Shown one piece after another: positions 15,114-23,728 of a stretch of DNA of 33,071 nt. The notes under the pieces are model-generated. The model did not search any database, was not told the origin of the DNA, and saw only the letters and a program-made list of their open reading frames with translations. Source of the DNA: Bacilli bacterium. Its GTDB lineage: Bacteria; Bacillota_I; Bacilli_A; ML615J-28; CAG-313. Both the position numbers and the translations under genes were made by a program. Each line of letters begins with the position of its first letter. The first letter of the stretch is position 1. Location of the stretch: assembly GCA_017411715.1 (NCBI GenBank), contig JAFQPO010000015.1, positions 1-33,071 of the forward strand. The letters are read 5' to 3'.

Positions 15114-16790
15114 TCACCCCTGAATCTCGTAATAATAAGCTTTTATTCGCTTAATAAATAGCATTAAGATTCCGCCAAAGAAAATTCCACTAACTATCAT
15201 TAATCTAATTCCCACTGCAAACATTCCCCAATGGTATAAATTAACTTCAGAAAAAATCTTATATGATATTACCGCAAAAAGAATCGAAATAATAAAAGCT
15301 AAAATAGTTGAGAAATTTTCATTTGGGTTATCTACTGTGATTCCAGTTGTTGCGTATTGTTCATTTTGAGGATTCATAATATCAAGCATTGCGCTCCAAA
15401 TCATGTGTCCAAAATGAAGTAGTAATACCGCAATTGCAATTAATAGTGTCGCAAATGGATTAATTTCCGCCGAATTACCAAAAATATAGCAAGAAGCAAA
15501 AACTGAAGGTATTGAAAATAACATATTAAATAATATTTTGACAAATAATGGATATAAAGCATAAATCGGTTTTACCTTTTTTAAATAGGCAGCTCTTCCT
15601 TCTCTACTATAATAAGTTGCGACTAACGCATTAGAAGCAAGCATTGGTAAACAAATAATTAACATATTAAATGTATAAATTAACCAATTACCTAATTCTC
15701 TTGTATCCATTGCTTTATACAATGCATTTAATAATAAAATCATTAAAGGAACAACGATATAAACTATTAAATAGTTAACTGATATTTCAATAGTTCTAAT
15801 ATTAATTTTGAATTCTTTATTAATAAAAGTCCAATGTTTACTTAAACGACGATTTTTAAGACTTTTTTTCTCATTTTTATTTAATTCAAAATTCTTAGCC
15901 ATCATTTTAAAGAATAATGGTCGTGATGTAAAATAACCAATTAATAAAACAACTACATCAAATGCAATAATAACTAGAGTTTTTAATAATATCCACCATG
16001 TAAAATGGTAAGATACACCGCTTTTTTCACCAATTAATGCTTCTATTAAAAATCTAAATGGTACCATTTTAGTTTCAACTGACAACAAAAATTCACCTAT
16101 AAAATCACTAATTGGCGCCCATTGGCTCATAAGATTGATATTTTCTGGAATTAAATTAATTAAATAAACAATTCCTGCAATCCCTCCACCAAGTAAAGCG
16201 GCAAATAATATTAATTGTAACACAGTATATTTTTTAACAAAGCGATAAATATACATAAGTGGTATTGACAAGACTGCTCCAACAACAACTGGTATTGTGA
16301 TAATAAATAGCATCGGCAACCAACACCAAATCAATATCGCAAAACTTGCAACACCTCTTAAAGCAAGAAATAACAAACATCCAAAAGTAATAGGGATTAA
16401 AAAGCTAAAGCTTTTCTTTAACTCATATATTTCAAAAACAATAATCTTAGAAATAAATATCAAATTACTATTTACTGGTAATGTTATCAGCACTCTATTA
16501 TCTTCAGCAAAATATAAGTTTTTCATTAAATCATAAGTGCATGAAATAATAGATAGAATTAATAAAAATGACATAACTAAGATTAAAGCTCTTGGTGATT
16601 CAAATGGTGTAAAAATATTAATAATTTCAATACAACTAAAAAACATTATCAAAAATGAGACAGCTGTTATAATTAAAAATTTAAGTATCGCAAAAATAAC
16701 TGTTCTAATTCTAGTTTTTTTATCAATCAAACTACTAAAATCTATTTTATCTTTTAGTTGTAATAAAACAAGGGTTTTAATTTGATTCAT
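15114..16790 (-). CDS. ABC-2 type exporter permease
   Basis: A 558-residue polytopic membrane protein with at least twelve hydrophobic segments and a central cytoplasmic basic loop (LSKHWTFINKEFKINIRTIEI). It resembles the large putative ABC exporter permeases of Bacillota. It has no ATPase domain of its own; the ATPase is encoded directly upstream and the two genes overlap by 14 nt, so this is the membrane partner. The start ATG at 16788-16790 follows AGAGGA. The gene ends in TGA, which shows that TGA is a stop codon in this organism. The transported substrate is unknown; the neighbouring surface lipoprotein genes suggest something exported to, or maintained in, the envelope. Confidence 0.8.
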   Translation of the reverse strand: MNQIKTLVLLQLKDKIDFSSLIDKKTRIRTVIFAILKFLIITAVSFLIMFFSCIEIINIFTPFESPRALILVMSFLLILSIISCTYDLMKNLYFAEDNRVLITLPVNSNLIFISKIIVFEIYELKKSFSFLIPITFGCLLFLALRGVASFAILIWCWLPMLFIITIPVVVGAVLSIPLMYIYRFVKKYTVLQLILFAALLGGGIAGIVYLINLIPENINLMSQWAPISDFIGEFLLSVETKMVPFRFLIEALIGEKSGVSYHFTWWILLKTLVIIAFDVVVLLIGYFTSRPLFFKMMAKNFELNKNEKKSLKNRRLSKHWTFINKEFKINIRTIEISVNYLIVYIVVPLMILLLNALYKAMDTRELGNWLIYTFNMLIICLPMLASNALVATYYSREGRAAYLKKVKPIYALYPLFVKILFNMLFSIPSVFASCYIFGNSAEINPFATLLIAIAVLLLHFGHMIWSAMLDIMNPQNEQYATTGITVDNPNENFSTILAFIISILFAVISYKIFSEVNLYHWGMFAVGIRLMIVSGIFFGGILMLFIKRIKAYYYEIQG

Positions 16791-18921
16791 TAGAATCCTC
16801 TAAATTACCAGAAATTGCTTGAAGATAGAATTGTTCTAACGAAGTATTCTCTTCTATTTCTGACACCATTTTCACACATTCAACATGACCTTTTTTAATA
16901 ATAGCTATCTTAGAACACAATTTTTCAACAATATCAATTAAATGTGAACTAAAAAATACTATATTTCCCTCAGCTGCATGTTGTTTCATACATTCCTTAA
17001 CTTGATAAATGCTATTTGGATCAAGCCCTGTTAAAGGTTCATCTAGAATCCAAACTTTAGGATTATGAACAAGGGCTGACATAATAGTTATTTTTTGTTT
17101 CATACCATGAGAGTAAGTTTTAATCTTACTATCAATTGATGACTCAAGCTCAAATAACTTAATATATTTGTTAATTCTTTCATTACGGTCTTCTAAAGAA
17201 ACATCAAAAATATCCGCAATATAATTAATATATTCACGTCCTGTCAATTTTTCATATAATGCATAATGATCAGGAACATAACCAATATTAACTTTTGCCA
17301 TAACAGGATTTTTCGTAACATCATAACCACATACTCTAATATGGCCTTCAGAAATTGGTTGAATACCAACCATACTTTTGATAATAGTTGATTTACCAGC
17401 CCCATTTGGTCCTAAGAAGCCAAATATTTCGCCAGCTTTTACTTCAAATGAAGCATCTTTTACCGCATATACTTTACTACTAGCATATTTTTTAGAGAAA
17501 TGCTCTAGTTCTAAATGCGCAACAATATCATTATTCATCATATCGCTCCTTACTTCTTTCGTAATTTCAATGTCACTTACATATTGATTCATCTTAATAG
17601 TTTTAAGCTTCATACTTAATGCATAATGACGATCAGCAATTCTGAAAAATTCATTATAAATAAACCAAACAGCTAGTCCTAATAAAATATAAACTACAAA
17701 ATAGACAATTTGGTATGGTGGATGGAACACAAGTTCATGACCACTAACATTAAAAGATACGGTAATTCTAAATAAGTTTTCAGCCCATTTACCTAACTTA
17801 TCAGCAATAAATTCACTATTAATAAAGAAATAGTCTTTATCAATTCCTTTGAAGGCAAGGAAAACTACATTTAAGATTAATACCATTACATAATAACCAA
17901 AGAACCAAACCATTGAATAAATAAATTGTTTGATTTTTGGACGTTCAAATTCTTTTAGCGCTACAATTAATAAAGGCATAAAAAATGCCATCCAGTGGTT
18001 GTACCAAAACCTAATAATCTCTGCTTCAAATAAATTACTACCATCTGAATAGTTAGGTGCGGCCATCGCAATAAAAGCACCTAAAACATTTATAAAATAG
18101 GTAAAATAGAATAACCTCTTCGTTTTAAATATTAAACAAATTGGTATTATATAAAGCGCAGTATTACATAAATGTAAAGGTAAGTCCCACGGATTATAAA
18201 AAATATCATAACAGAATCCTACGCTAAAACCAATCATTACCCCGATTGACATAATAATCAAAGTAAAACGAATAACCTCGCGTGGCTTATTACGTAGAAT
18301 AAAATAAATTACCATTGGTATAATAACAGCCAAATATAATAAAACACGATGTGGGAATCTTAAATTATAAATTGCGGCTTTCATTGGGAAAGGCCCAACC
18401 ACATATTGTAAAAAGTATATCGGCATAAATGGTATCATAATTAATAAAAATATACCAATTGCTTTTAAAAGTTTTTTAAAAGTAAGTTCAACTTTATTAG
18501 TATAAATATCATAATTAATTAGCGTAATACCTAGTAGAGATTCTAACACTAGCATCACTGATAATATACTAAATTGTGAACTTCCTTGAAATAGTATTAA
18601 AATAGGAACTAAAAATACTAAATTTAAAATAAAATTCCAACTTACGATATAACGGCAAATAATTTTAACTGTTGGAAGTTTAAAATAATTGTTCATTATT
18701 GTTATAACAACCGCTAAATACTGTATCCAAATAACAAATAACAAAATTGTAGTTAACAATTTAGGAAAAGGTGAGAATGTGGTTTCATCATAAGCTAAAT
18801 TAAATTCTCCTACATAATTACCTAAGACAATATTTGTGTCATAACAAAGCATTCTAACTGCCAGTACCAAAGCTAAAACTATTGGCAGTATTTTTTCAAA
18901 AATAAATTTGATACGTTTCAT
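16777..18921 (-). CDS. Fusion of an integral-membrane module and an ABC-2 ATPase
   Basis: A 714-residue protein. Residues 1-~450 hold some eleven hydrophobic segments. The part around DLPLHLCNTALYIIPICLIF and WYNHWMAFFMPLLIV resembles the YwaF/TP0381-type integral membrane family (related to TMEM164). Residues ~465-714 are a complete ABC ATPase: Walker A GPNGAGKST, signature YSHGMKQK, Walker B VWILDEP, and SSHLIDI with the switch histidine. An in-frame ATG at 17538 with its own Shine-Dalgarno could also yield the ATPase alone (253 residues, a normal size for such ATPases). The open frame extends to 18933, but GGAG lies within that extension, so the ATG at 18921 is the start. It is the first gene of the operon; the ATPase 3' end overlaps the permease gene by 14 nt. 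The transporter class is firm; the fusion's function is unknown. Confidence 0.8.
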   Translation of the reverse strand: MKRIKFIFEKILPIVLALVLAVRMLCYDTNIVLGNYVGEFNLAYDETTFSPFPKLLTTILLFVIWIQYLAVVITIMNNYFKLPTVKIICRYIVSWNFILNLVFLVPILILFQGSSQFSILSVMLVLESLLGITLINYDIYTNKVELTFKKLLKAIGIFLLIMIPFMPIYFLQYVVGPFPMKAAIYNLRFPHRVLLYLAVIIPMVIYFILRNKPREVIRFTLIIMSIGVMIGFSVGFCYDIFYNPWDLPLHLCNTALYIIPICLIFKTKRLFYFTYFINVLGAFIAMAAPNYSDGSNLFEAEIIRFWYNHWMAFFMPLLIVALKEFERPKIKQFIYSMVWFFGYYVMVLILNVVFLAFKGIDKDYFFINSEFIADKLGKWAENLFRITVSFNVSGHELVFHPPYQIVYFVVYILLGLAVWFIYNEFFRIADRHYALSMKLKTIKMNQYVSDIEITKEVRSDMMNNDIVAHLELEHFSKKYASSKVYAVKDASFEVKAGEIFGFLGPNGAGKSTIIKSMVGIQPISEGHIRVCGYDVTKNPVMAKVNIGYVPDHYALYEKLTGREYINYIADIFDVSLEDRNERINKYIKLFELESSIDSKIKTYSHGMKQKITIMSALVHNPKVWILDEPLTGLDPNSIYQVKECMKQHAAEGNIVFFSSHLIDIVEKLCSKIAIIKKGHVECVKMVSEIEENTSLEQFYLQAISGNLEDSNESN
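17538..17551 (-). promoter_or_regulatory. Internal ribosome binding site and start codons within the fusion gene
   Basis: Minus strand AAGGAG (17546-17551) is followed by CGAT and two consecutive ATG codons (17541-17539 and 17538-17536). Spacing to the second ATG is 7 nt. Translation from here starts MNNDIVAHLELEHF, exactly at the ABC ATPase domain, in the same frame as the fusion. This is as good as the start sites of ordinary genes nearby. Confidence 0.65.
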
Positions 18922-18967
18922 ACGATACTCCATAGGTTATAGCATATTTCGCTATCTTACTATGCAT

Positions 18968-18996
18968 ATTATAATATATTTAGTTTTTTTTCGCAA
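18968..18996 (-). promoter_or_regulatory. Promoter of the five-gene envelope operon
   Basis: Minus strand: TTGCGA (18991-18996), 17-nt spacer, TATAAT (18968-18973), about 47 nt upstream of the fusion gene ATG. The leader has a small inverted repeat ATAGC...GCTAT, of unknown meaning. Confidence 0.75.
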
Positions 18997-19039
18997 CCTT
19001 TCTTCCCTTAGATTGCATAAAATGGTATTTAAAAAGCAC

Positions 19040-19068
19040 AAAAAAAGACATTTTGAAACAAAATGTCT
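19040..19068 (-). terminator. Terminator of the HAD phosphatase gene
   Basis: Minus strand: a 10-bp perfect stem AGACATTTTG/CAAAATGTCT with a 3-nt loop, followed by TTTTTT (19045 down to 19040). A classic Rho-independent terminator. Confidence 0.9.
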
Positions 19069-19092
19069 ACCTATTTACTAAATGATATTTTC

Positions 19093-19746
19093 CTATTTAA
19101 CTAATAATTTTCTTAACTCTTCAACTGTATTTACATAATATTTCATGTTATAATTTTTCATTTGCTCGTAATCTCTAAATCCCCAGCTAACAATAATTAC
19201 ATCAAGCCCCGCATTATTACCTGTATTAAAGTCAACTTCGGTATCACCAATGTATACAGCATCTCTTTTTTCAACGTTTAATGTATCTAGTGTTTCATAA
19301 ACAGTTTGTGGATGAGGCTTTTTCATGCGATTAGGATTCATACCAATAATCACATCAAACACGCCATCAAAATGCTTTTTACATAAATCAACAACCGCAT
19401 AATCATCTTTATTAGATACAACTGCTAATTTATAACCAAATTTTTTAACACTATGAAGTAACTCAACAATTCCTTCATATGGAGCAGTCTCATCAGCACA
19501 ATGAATTTCATAATAATCTCTCATGATTTCATATGCGGCATCTACTTCTTCTCTAGATAAGCCATTAGGAAGAGCTCTTTCTACAAGGGCATACACACCA
19601 TCGCCTAAAAAACTCCTAATTTCACTAGTTGTTCTTAGTGGATATCCTAAAGTTTTTAACATATAATTAACTGAATTGCTTAAATCAGTTAATGTATCTA
19701 AGATTGTACCATCCATATCAAATATTAATAATTTATAATCTTTCAT
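19093..19746 (-). CDS. HAD-family phosphatase, phosphoglycolate phosphatase-like
   Basis: A 217-residue cytoplasmic HAD hydrolase (the usual size for Gph). Motif I is DMDGTILDT (nucleophile and acid aspartates), motif II VVSNK, motif III lysine in MKKPHP and motif IV GDTEVD, all intact. The helical cap with FLGDGVYALVERAL is typical of phosphoglycolate phosphatases and pyrophosphatase PpaX. The open frame runs to 19770, but that extension includes a -10 element, and GAGGTGATAAA precedes the ATG at 19746. It is monocistronic, with its own terminator. The exact substrate cannot be settled from sequence alone. Confidence 0.88.
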   Translation of the reverse strand: MKDYKLLIFDMDGTILDTLTDLSNSVNYMLKTLGYPLRTTSEIRSFLGDGVYALVERALPNGLSREEVDAAYEIMRDYYEIHCADETAPYEGIVELLHSVKKFGYKLAVVSNKDDYAVVDLCKKHFDGVFDVIIGMNPNRMKKPHPQTVYETLDTLNVEKRDAVYIGDTEVDFNTGNNAGLDVIIVSWGFRDYEQMKNYNMKYYVNTVEELRKLLVK

Positions 19747-19761
19747 TTTATCACCTCGTAT

Positions 19762-19767
19762 ATTATA
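19762..19767 (-). promoter_or_regulatory. -10 element of the HAD phosphatase gene
   Basis: Minus strand TATAAT 16 nt upstream of the ATG at 19746, with a poor -35 (GTGAAA, 19785-19790). It supports the shorter start, because the longer open frame would begin at this element. Confidence 0.5.
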
Positions 19768-19816
19768 CACATTTCGATAATTTTTTTCACCATTTTTGAT
19801 AAAGAACTATAAATTA

Positions 19817-19848
19817 AAAACCCTAATAAAAATCTTTATTAGGGTTTT
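19817..19848. terminator. Terminator after the small membrane protein gene
   Basis: A perfect 14-bp inverted repeat AAAACCCTAATAAA / TTTATTAGGGTTTT with a 4-nt loop. The minus-strand transcript ends in TTTTTAATTT and the plus strand also has T-runs, so it can act in both directions. It closes the acyltransferase-rlmI-rlmCD-GNAT operon. Confidence 0.88.
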
Positions 19849-19851
19849 ATT

Positions 19852-20148
19852 TTACCAAAACCAAGTTGTTGATACTAATAAAGTAAACAATGTAACTCCA
19901 ACCGATATTAAAAAGAAAACAATATTTAAAATCAGCATTTTGGCATCTTTGATATAACACGAAAAGCTTAAAGCTACAATAAATGGCATAATGGTAAGTG
20001 GTAAATAAAATATATAACTAAATCCTACTAAATGCCAAAGAGCAAAAAGACCTATAAAGTTAGTGAAAAAAGTTAATATACCAAGTAGCCATAAAAAGCT
20101 TGAAATAACATAATTTAAGGTAGTTAAAATCATAGTTGTCACTCTCAT
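19852..20148 (-). CDS. Small hypothetical membrane protein
   Basis: A 98-residue protein that is nearly all hydrophobic, with three probable transmembrane segments (about residues 7-30, 36-62 and 69-96) and no recognised motif. The frame begins at an ATG at 20154, but that is 1 nt from the Shine-Dalgarno GAGGAG; the ATG at 20148 has proper spacing. It is the last gene before the strong terminator, about 70 nt after the GNAT gene, and probably belongs to that operon. Function unknown. Confidence 0.6.
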   Translation of the reverse strand: MRVTTMILTTLNYVISSFLWLLGILTFFTNFIGLFALWHLVGFSYIFYLPLTIMPFIVALSFSCYIKDAKMLILNIVFFLISVGVTLFTLLVSTTWFW

Positions 20149-20219
20149 AAACATTCTCCTCTATATATTTATATGCTATTATCGTTTTACTAATGATCTT
20201 TTATATTGTTTTGATAATG

Positions 20220-21191
20220 TTATTTCTTAATTTTCTTTTTCATTACCGCAAAGCTTTGAATAATTTTAAAGCCCGCTCCCATATAAATGTATCTTGCATG
20301 ATTTGTAAGACCTGTATAAAAAGTCATAAATTTAGCGCCATTAAGTTTTGAATGATATGCAAGTAATGAGAATAATGCTTTCCCTAAACCTTTTCCTCTA
20401 ACTGATTCTAGTATCGCAATACCGTCAAAGTGTCCACGCCCACTTTCTTCATTCCACATAGCACCTGTCCAACCTTTAACTTTACCATCTTTTACTACTA
20501 CTAAGAATGGATAAGGTTTTTCAAGAGCTAAATTTTCTTTTATTACTTTTTCGAAGTCATAGATGTTTAATTCACGACAGAACTCTTCAACACCACTATG
20601 AATTTCAGGATTATAAATTTCAATAGTAACCCCATTTTTCTTATTTTCTTCTAAGATTTCACTAATACTTTCACTAATTTCATAATCAGCAAGTGCTAAA
20701 TGGAAAGCATCTTGGAATCCAGTTGCTTCATAGCGATTATGTAATAAGAAGAAATATTCATTACTATTAACTCTAATGCCTGGTGCACACGGATGATCAT
20801 GATGATCAGTATTAGGAATGTACCAACTATAACAAGAAGGTAAGAAACCATATGCTAAGATTTCTTCACAACCAGCATTTTTAAAATATTCTTCCACAAA
20901 AGCAAGTAAAGCTGATCCAATTCCTTGATGTTGATATTCATGGTCAACTAATATAGCATTAATAGCACCTTTTTTATCATTTCTAATAACGCCTATAACC
21001 ATACCAACAACTTTATCACCATCATATACTAAGCCAACACCATCAAAACTAAAATTAGGAAGTTTTGTTAACATTTTTTTATAGTCTTCTAAAGATATTG
21101 GTTTAAAAAAGTCTTCATACGCAACAGCTTTATTCCAAAAGTTATTCATTTCAACAACTAAATTTTCATTTCCTTTAATAACATTCCACAT
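20220..21191 (-). CDS. Double-GNAT N-acetyltransferase
   Basis: A 323-residue protein made of two GCN5-related acetyltransferase domains. The first (about 1-150) has the acetyl-CoA binding loop HQGIGSALL after NAILVDHEYQ; the second (about 185-320) has RGKGLGKALF after FDGIAILESV. Both acetyl-CoA motifs R/Q-x-x-G-x-G/A are kept. Between them lies an odd His/Asp/Pro-rich stretch (NTDHHDHPCAPGIRV), which may bind metal or substrate. The start follows AAGGAAG. It begins 1 nt after the rlmCD stop, so it is coupled to the rRNA methyltransferase genes. The acceptor of the acetyl group is unknown. Confidence 0.85.
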   Translation of the reverse strand: MWNVIKGNENLVVEMNNFWNKAVAYEDFFKPISLEDYKKMLTKLPNFSFDGVGLVYDGDKVVGMVIGVIRNDKKGAINAILVDHEYQHQGIGSALLAFVEEYFKNAGCEEILAYGFLPSCYSWYIPNTDHHDHPCAPGIRVNSNEYFFLLHNRYEATGFQDAFHLALADYEISESISEILEENKKNGVTIEIYNPEIHSGVEEFCRELNIYDFEKVIKENLALEKPYPFLVVVKDGKVKGWTGAMWNEESGRGHFDGIAILESVRGKGLGKALFSLLAYHSKLNGAKFMTFYTGLTNHARYIYMGAGFKIIQSFAVMKKKIKK

Positions 21192-21192
21192 A

Positions 21193-22557
21193 TTAATTCT
21201 TCCTTTCTAAAGTTATAATATTCTCAATTGATGCTGTATGAGGAAACATATCAACTGGTTGAATATATTTAATAACATATTTATCATATAAAAGTTTTAA
21301 ATCTTCGCATTGTGTATATGGATTACATGAGATGTATAATACTTTTTTAGGCATTAGTTTTAATACCGCATTCATAAAAGCTACATCACTACCTTTTCTT
21401 GGTGGATCCATGATAACACAATCTATTTTTTCTTTTTTCATTGCTAAATTATTAATAAATTTTGTTGCATCATCACAAAAGAAATGTACATTTTTAATAT
21501 TATTTAATTTAGCATTTGTAATCCCATTTGTCACCGCATCTTTAACTAATTCAACACTAATTACCTTTTTAACTTTACGGCTTGCGATTAAGCCGATTGT
21601 TCCAACTCCAGAATATGCATCTAATACAACATCATCTTGGCTTAGATTCAATGAATCAAGTGCTTTTGTATATAACACTTCTGTTTGGAAAGGATTAATT
21701 TGATAAAAAGATTGTGTCGAGATTAAGAATTTTAAACCACACAACTCATCAAGAATCGTACCTGGTCCATATAAAACGATATTTTTATCACCAAGAACTG
21801 CACTAGTTTGACGAGAATTAACATTTTGAATAATTGTTGTAATTTCTTTATGTTTCGCAAGTATTGCTTTCACAAAGTTACTACGGCCTGGTAAATTATC
21901 ATTTGCGGTTACGATTACTACTAAAGTTTGTTTAGTTTTAAAGCTTCTTTTAACCATTACATGACGAACTAATCCATATTTACGATCTTCATCATACGCA
22001 TTAATGTGCATTTTAATTAATATTTCCTTAATTGAAGCTACTATCTTATCACTAGTTTCATCTTGTAATAAACAATTATTAAAACGAATGACATTGTGAG
22101 AATTTTCTTGATAGAATCCACATATCATTTTTTCTTTTGGATCATTTCTAAAAACAACTTGATTTTTATTACGGTAATTATATGGTTTTGTCATTCCAAG
22201 GCATTCATTAACTTTCACCTTTGTATATTTACCAAATAACTTCTCAATTACTTCAGTTTTTAAACGTAATTGTTCTTTATACTCAAGATGCAGTAAACGA
22301 CATCCTCCACATTTAGAATATATTGGGCATGTCACTTTAACTCTTTTTGGATTAGTAGAATTTAGTTTTTGAAGAGTGGTTTTGCCATTTGAATCAGCCG
22401 TAAATTCTACTTCTTCCCCGACTAATACGCCACGAAGAGAATATTTTTTCCCTTTCGCATCAACTATTCCAGCAAACTCTTCATTATAACCCTCGACTAT
22501 TCCTTTTAATCTAACTTGAGTAGGAACATTTTTTTCTATTTTCTTATTTGTTTTCAT
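21193..22557 (-). CDS. rlmCD: 23S rRNA (uracil-C5)-methyltransferase, RlmCD/RumA family
   Basis: A 454-residue SAM-dependent RNA m5U methyltransferase. An N-terminal TRAM domain (residues ~10-65) precedes an iron-sulfur motif with Cys77, Cys83 and Cys86 (CPIYSKCGGC), plus a further cysteine near 165 (FNNCLLQ). The C-terminal Rossmann domain has DAYSGVGTIG for SAM, DPPRKGSD, and the catalytic cysteine Cys411 in YISCNPYTQ. In Bacillota one RlmCD enzyme usually modifies both U747 and U1939 of 23S rRNA, hence the symbol; TrmFO-like or other m5U enzymes are less likely given this domain order. It lies 1 nt after rlmI and 1 nt before the GNAT gene. Confidence 0.9.
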   Translation of the reverse strand: MKTNKKIEKNVPTQVRLKGIVEGYNEEFAGIVDAKGKKYSLRGVLVGEEVEFTADSNGKTTLQKLNSTNPKRVKVTCPIYSKCGGCRLLHLEYKEQLRLKTEVIEKLFGKYTKVKVNECLGMTKPYNYRNKNQVVFRNDPKEKMICGFYQENSHNVIRFNNCLLQDETSDKIVASIKEILIKMHINAYDEDRKYGLVRHVMVKRSFKTKQTLVVIVTANDNLPGRSNFVKAILAKHKEITTIIQNVNSRQTSAVLGDKNIVLYGPGTILDELCGLKFLISTQSFYQINPFQTEVLYTKALDSLNLSQDDVVLDAYSGVGTIGLIASRKVKKVISVELVKDAVTNGITNAKLNNIKNVHFFCDDATKFINNLAMKKEKIDCVIMDPPRKGSDVAFMNAVLKLMPKKVLYISCNPYTQCEDLKLLYDKYVIKYIQPVDMFPHTASIENIITLERKN

Positions 22558-22558
22558 A

Positions 22559-23728
22559 TTATTTAACTACCCTAAGTACAGCACACTTTAAATACATTTT
22601 TTCTAGCCTTTCTAGTAACATCGGATGATCTTCTGCTTGAAGTCTAAAATCAAGCAGTTGCGTACTAGCACCTGATTTTTTACTAGCCACATTTAATACT
22701 TCTAAAAAATCTTCTGCTTTTAAAAGACCTGAACATGAAAATGTAATTAAAATGCCCCCTTGATTTAATTTACTTAATGCTTTTGTGTTAAGTTTAGCAT
22801 ATCCTGCACAACCACTATCAAAAGATTGCGTATTTTTTATAAAAGCAGGAGGATCTAAAATGATCACATCAAATGTTCCTTTTTCTATTGAATCTAAATA
22901 CATAAAAGCATCGCTTTCTACTAAAGTTGCTTCCATGTTATTTAACATTAGATTTTTCTTTGTTTGAAGTAAAGCAGTATTACTAATATCAACTGCAGTC
23001 ACACTTTCTGCGCCATACTTTAATGCATGCATTGAAAAACTACCAGTGTGAGTACAACAATCAAGAACTTTTTTACCATTAACATATTTAGAAATCAGTT
23101 CTCGATTATTACGTTGGTCAAAGAAGTATCCCGTTTTTTGCCCATTTAAGATATCAACCTCTACTTTTAAACCATGTTCTTCAATAATGATATTTGGATC
23201 AAACTCATCACCAATAAAGCCGATATGAGGCTCTAATCCCTCTTTTTTTCGGTTTTGGCCATCACTTCTTTCATAAATGCCAAGCGGTTTAACAATATCT
23301 ACTAAAGCGTTAATAATTAATTCTTTTAACCTTTCAGCGCCATATGTTGCGATTTCTATTACCAAATAATCATTAAATTTATCAACAATCACACCTGGCA
23401 ATAAATCACCTTCAGAAAAGATAAGGCGACATGCATCATAAATACCTAAATCCTTTCGTAAACAAACTGCCTGTAAAACACGATTTGTAATAAAAGCTTG
23501 ATTAATTTCACAATCATCCAAAGTTAGCATTCTAACGACAATCTTTGAAGCTAAATTAATATAGCCAATTCCTACAAACTTAGAATTGCTATCATATACT
23601 TTAACAATTCCCCCAGAAGAGATTTCTCCTCCAATTTCTTTAACTTCGTTTTTATAAATCCAAGGAAATCCTTTTAATATATTAACTTCCTCATTTGGTT
23701 TTAACTTAATGTATGCTTTAATTTCCAT
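22559..23728 (-). CDS. rlmI: Class I rRNA methyltransferase, RlmI family
   Basis: A 389-residue protein of the RlmI (23S rRNA m5C1962 methyltransferase) family. An N-terminal PUA domain (about residues 1-80, with the family start IKLKPNEEVNILKGFPWIYKNEV) is followed by the SAM domain: GQKTGYFFDQRNNR, VLDCCTHTGSFSMHAL, the acidic loop AVDIS, LDPPAF and a late FSCSG motif with the cysteine. All are typical. The open frame starts at 23758, but AGGG precedes the ATG at 23728 with good spacing. That start overlaps the end of the acyltransferase gene by 11 nt. The next gene is a second rRNA methyltransferase. The exact target position is inferred from the family. Confidence 0.9.
   Translation of the reverse strand: MEIKAYIKLKPNEEVNILKGFPWIYKNEVKEIGGEISSGGIVKVYDSNSKFVGIGYINLASKIVVRMLTLDDCEINQAFITNRVLQAVCLRKDLGIYDACRLIFSEGDLLPGVIVDKFNDYLVIEIATYGAERLKELIINALVDIVKPLGIYERSDGQNRKKEGLEPHIGFIGDEFDPNIIIEEHGLKVEVDILNGQKTGYFFDQRNNRELISKYVNGKKVLDCCTHTGSFSMHALKYGAESVTAVDISNTALLQTKKNLMLNNMEATLVESDAFMYLDSIEKGTFDVIILDPPAFIKNTQSFDSGCAGYAKLNTKALSKLNQGGILITFSCSGLLKAEDFLEVLNVASKKSGASTQLLDFRLQAEDHPMLLERLEKMYLKCAVLRVVK

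Noticed and set aside
15114..15116. TGA read as tryptophan (Mycoplasma code).
   Set aside because: The permease ends at this TGA, with the next gene's Shine-Dalgarno overlapping it and its ATG 4 nt later, so TGA works as a stop here. Tryptophan is encoded by TGG throughout.
18934..18960. Short inverted repeat ATAGC...GCTAT in the envelope operon leader as a riboswitch.
   Set aside because: Only 5 bp, no second stem, no conserved riboswitch motif; too little to call.
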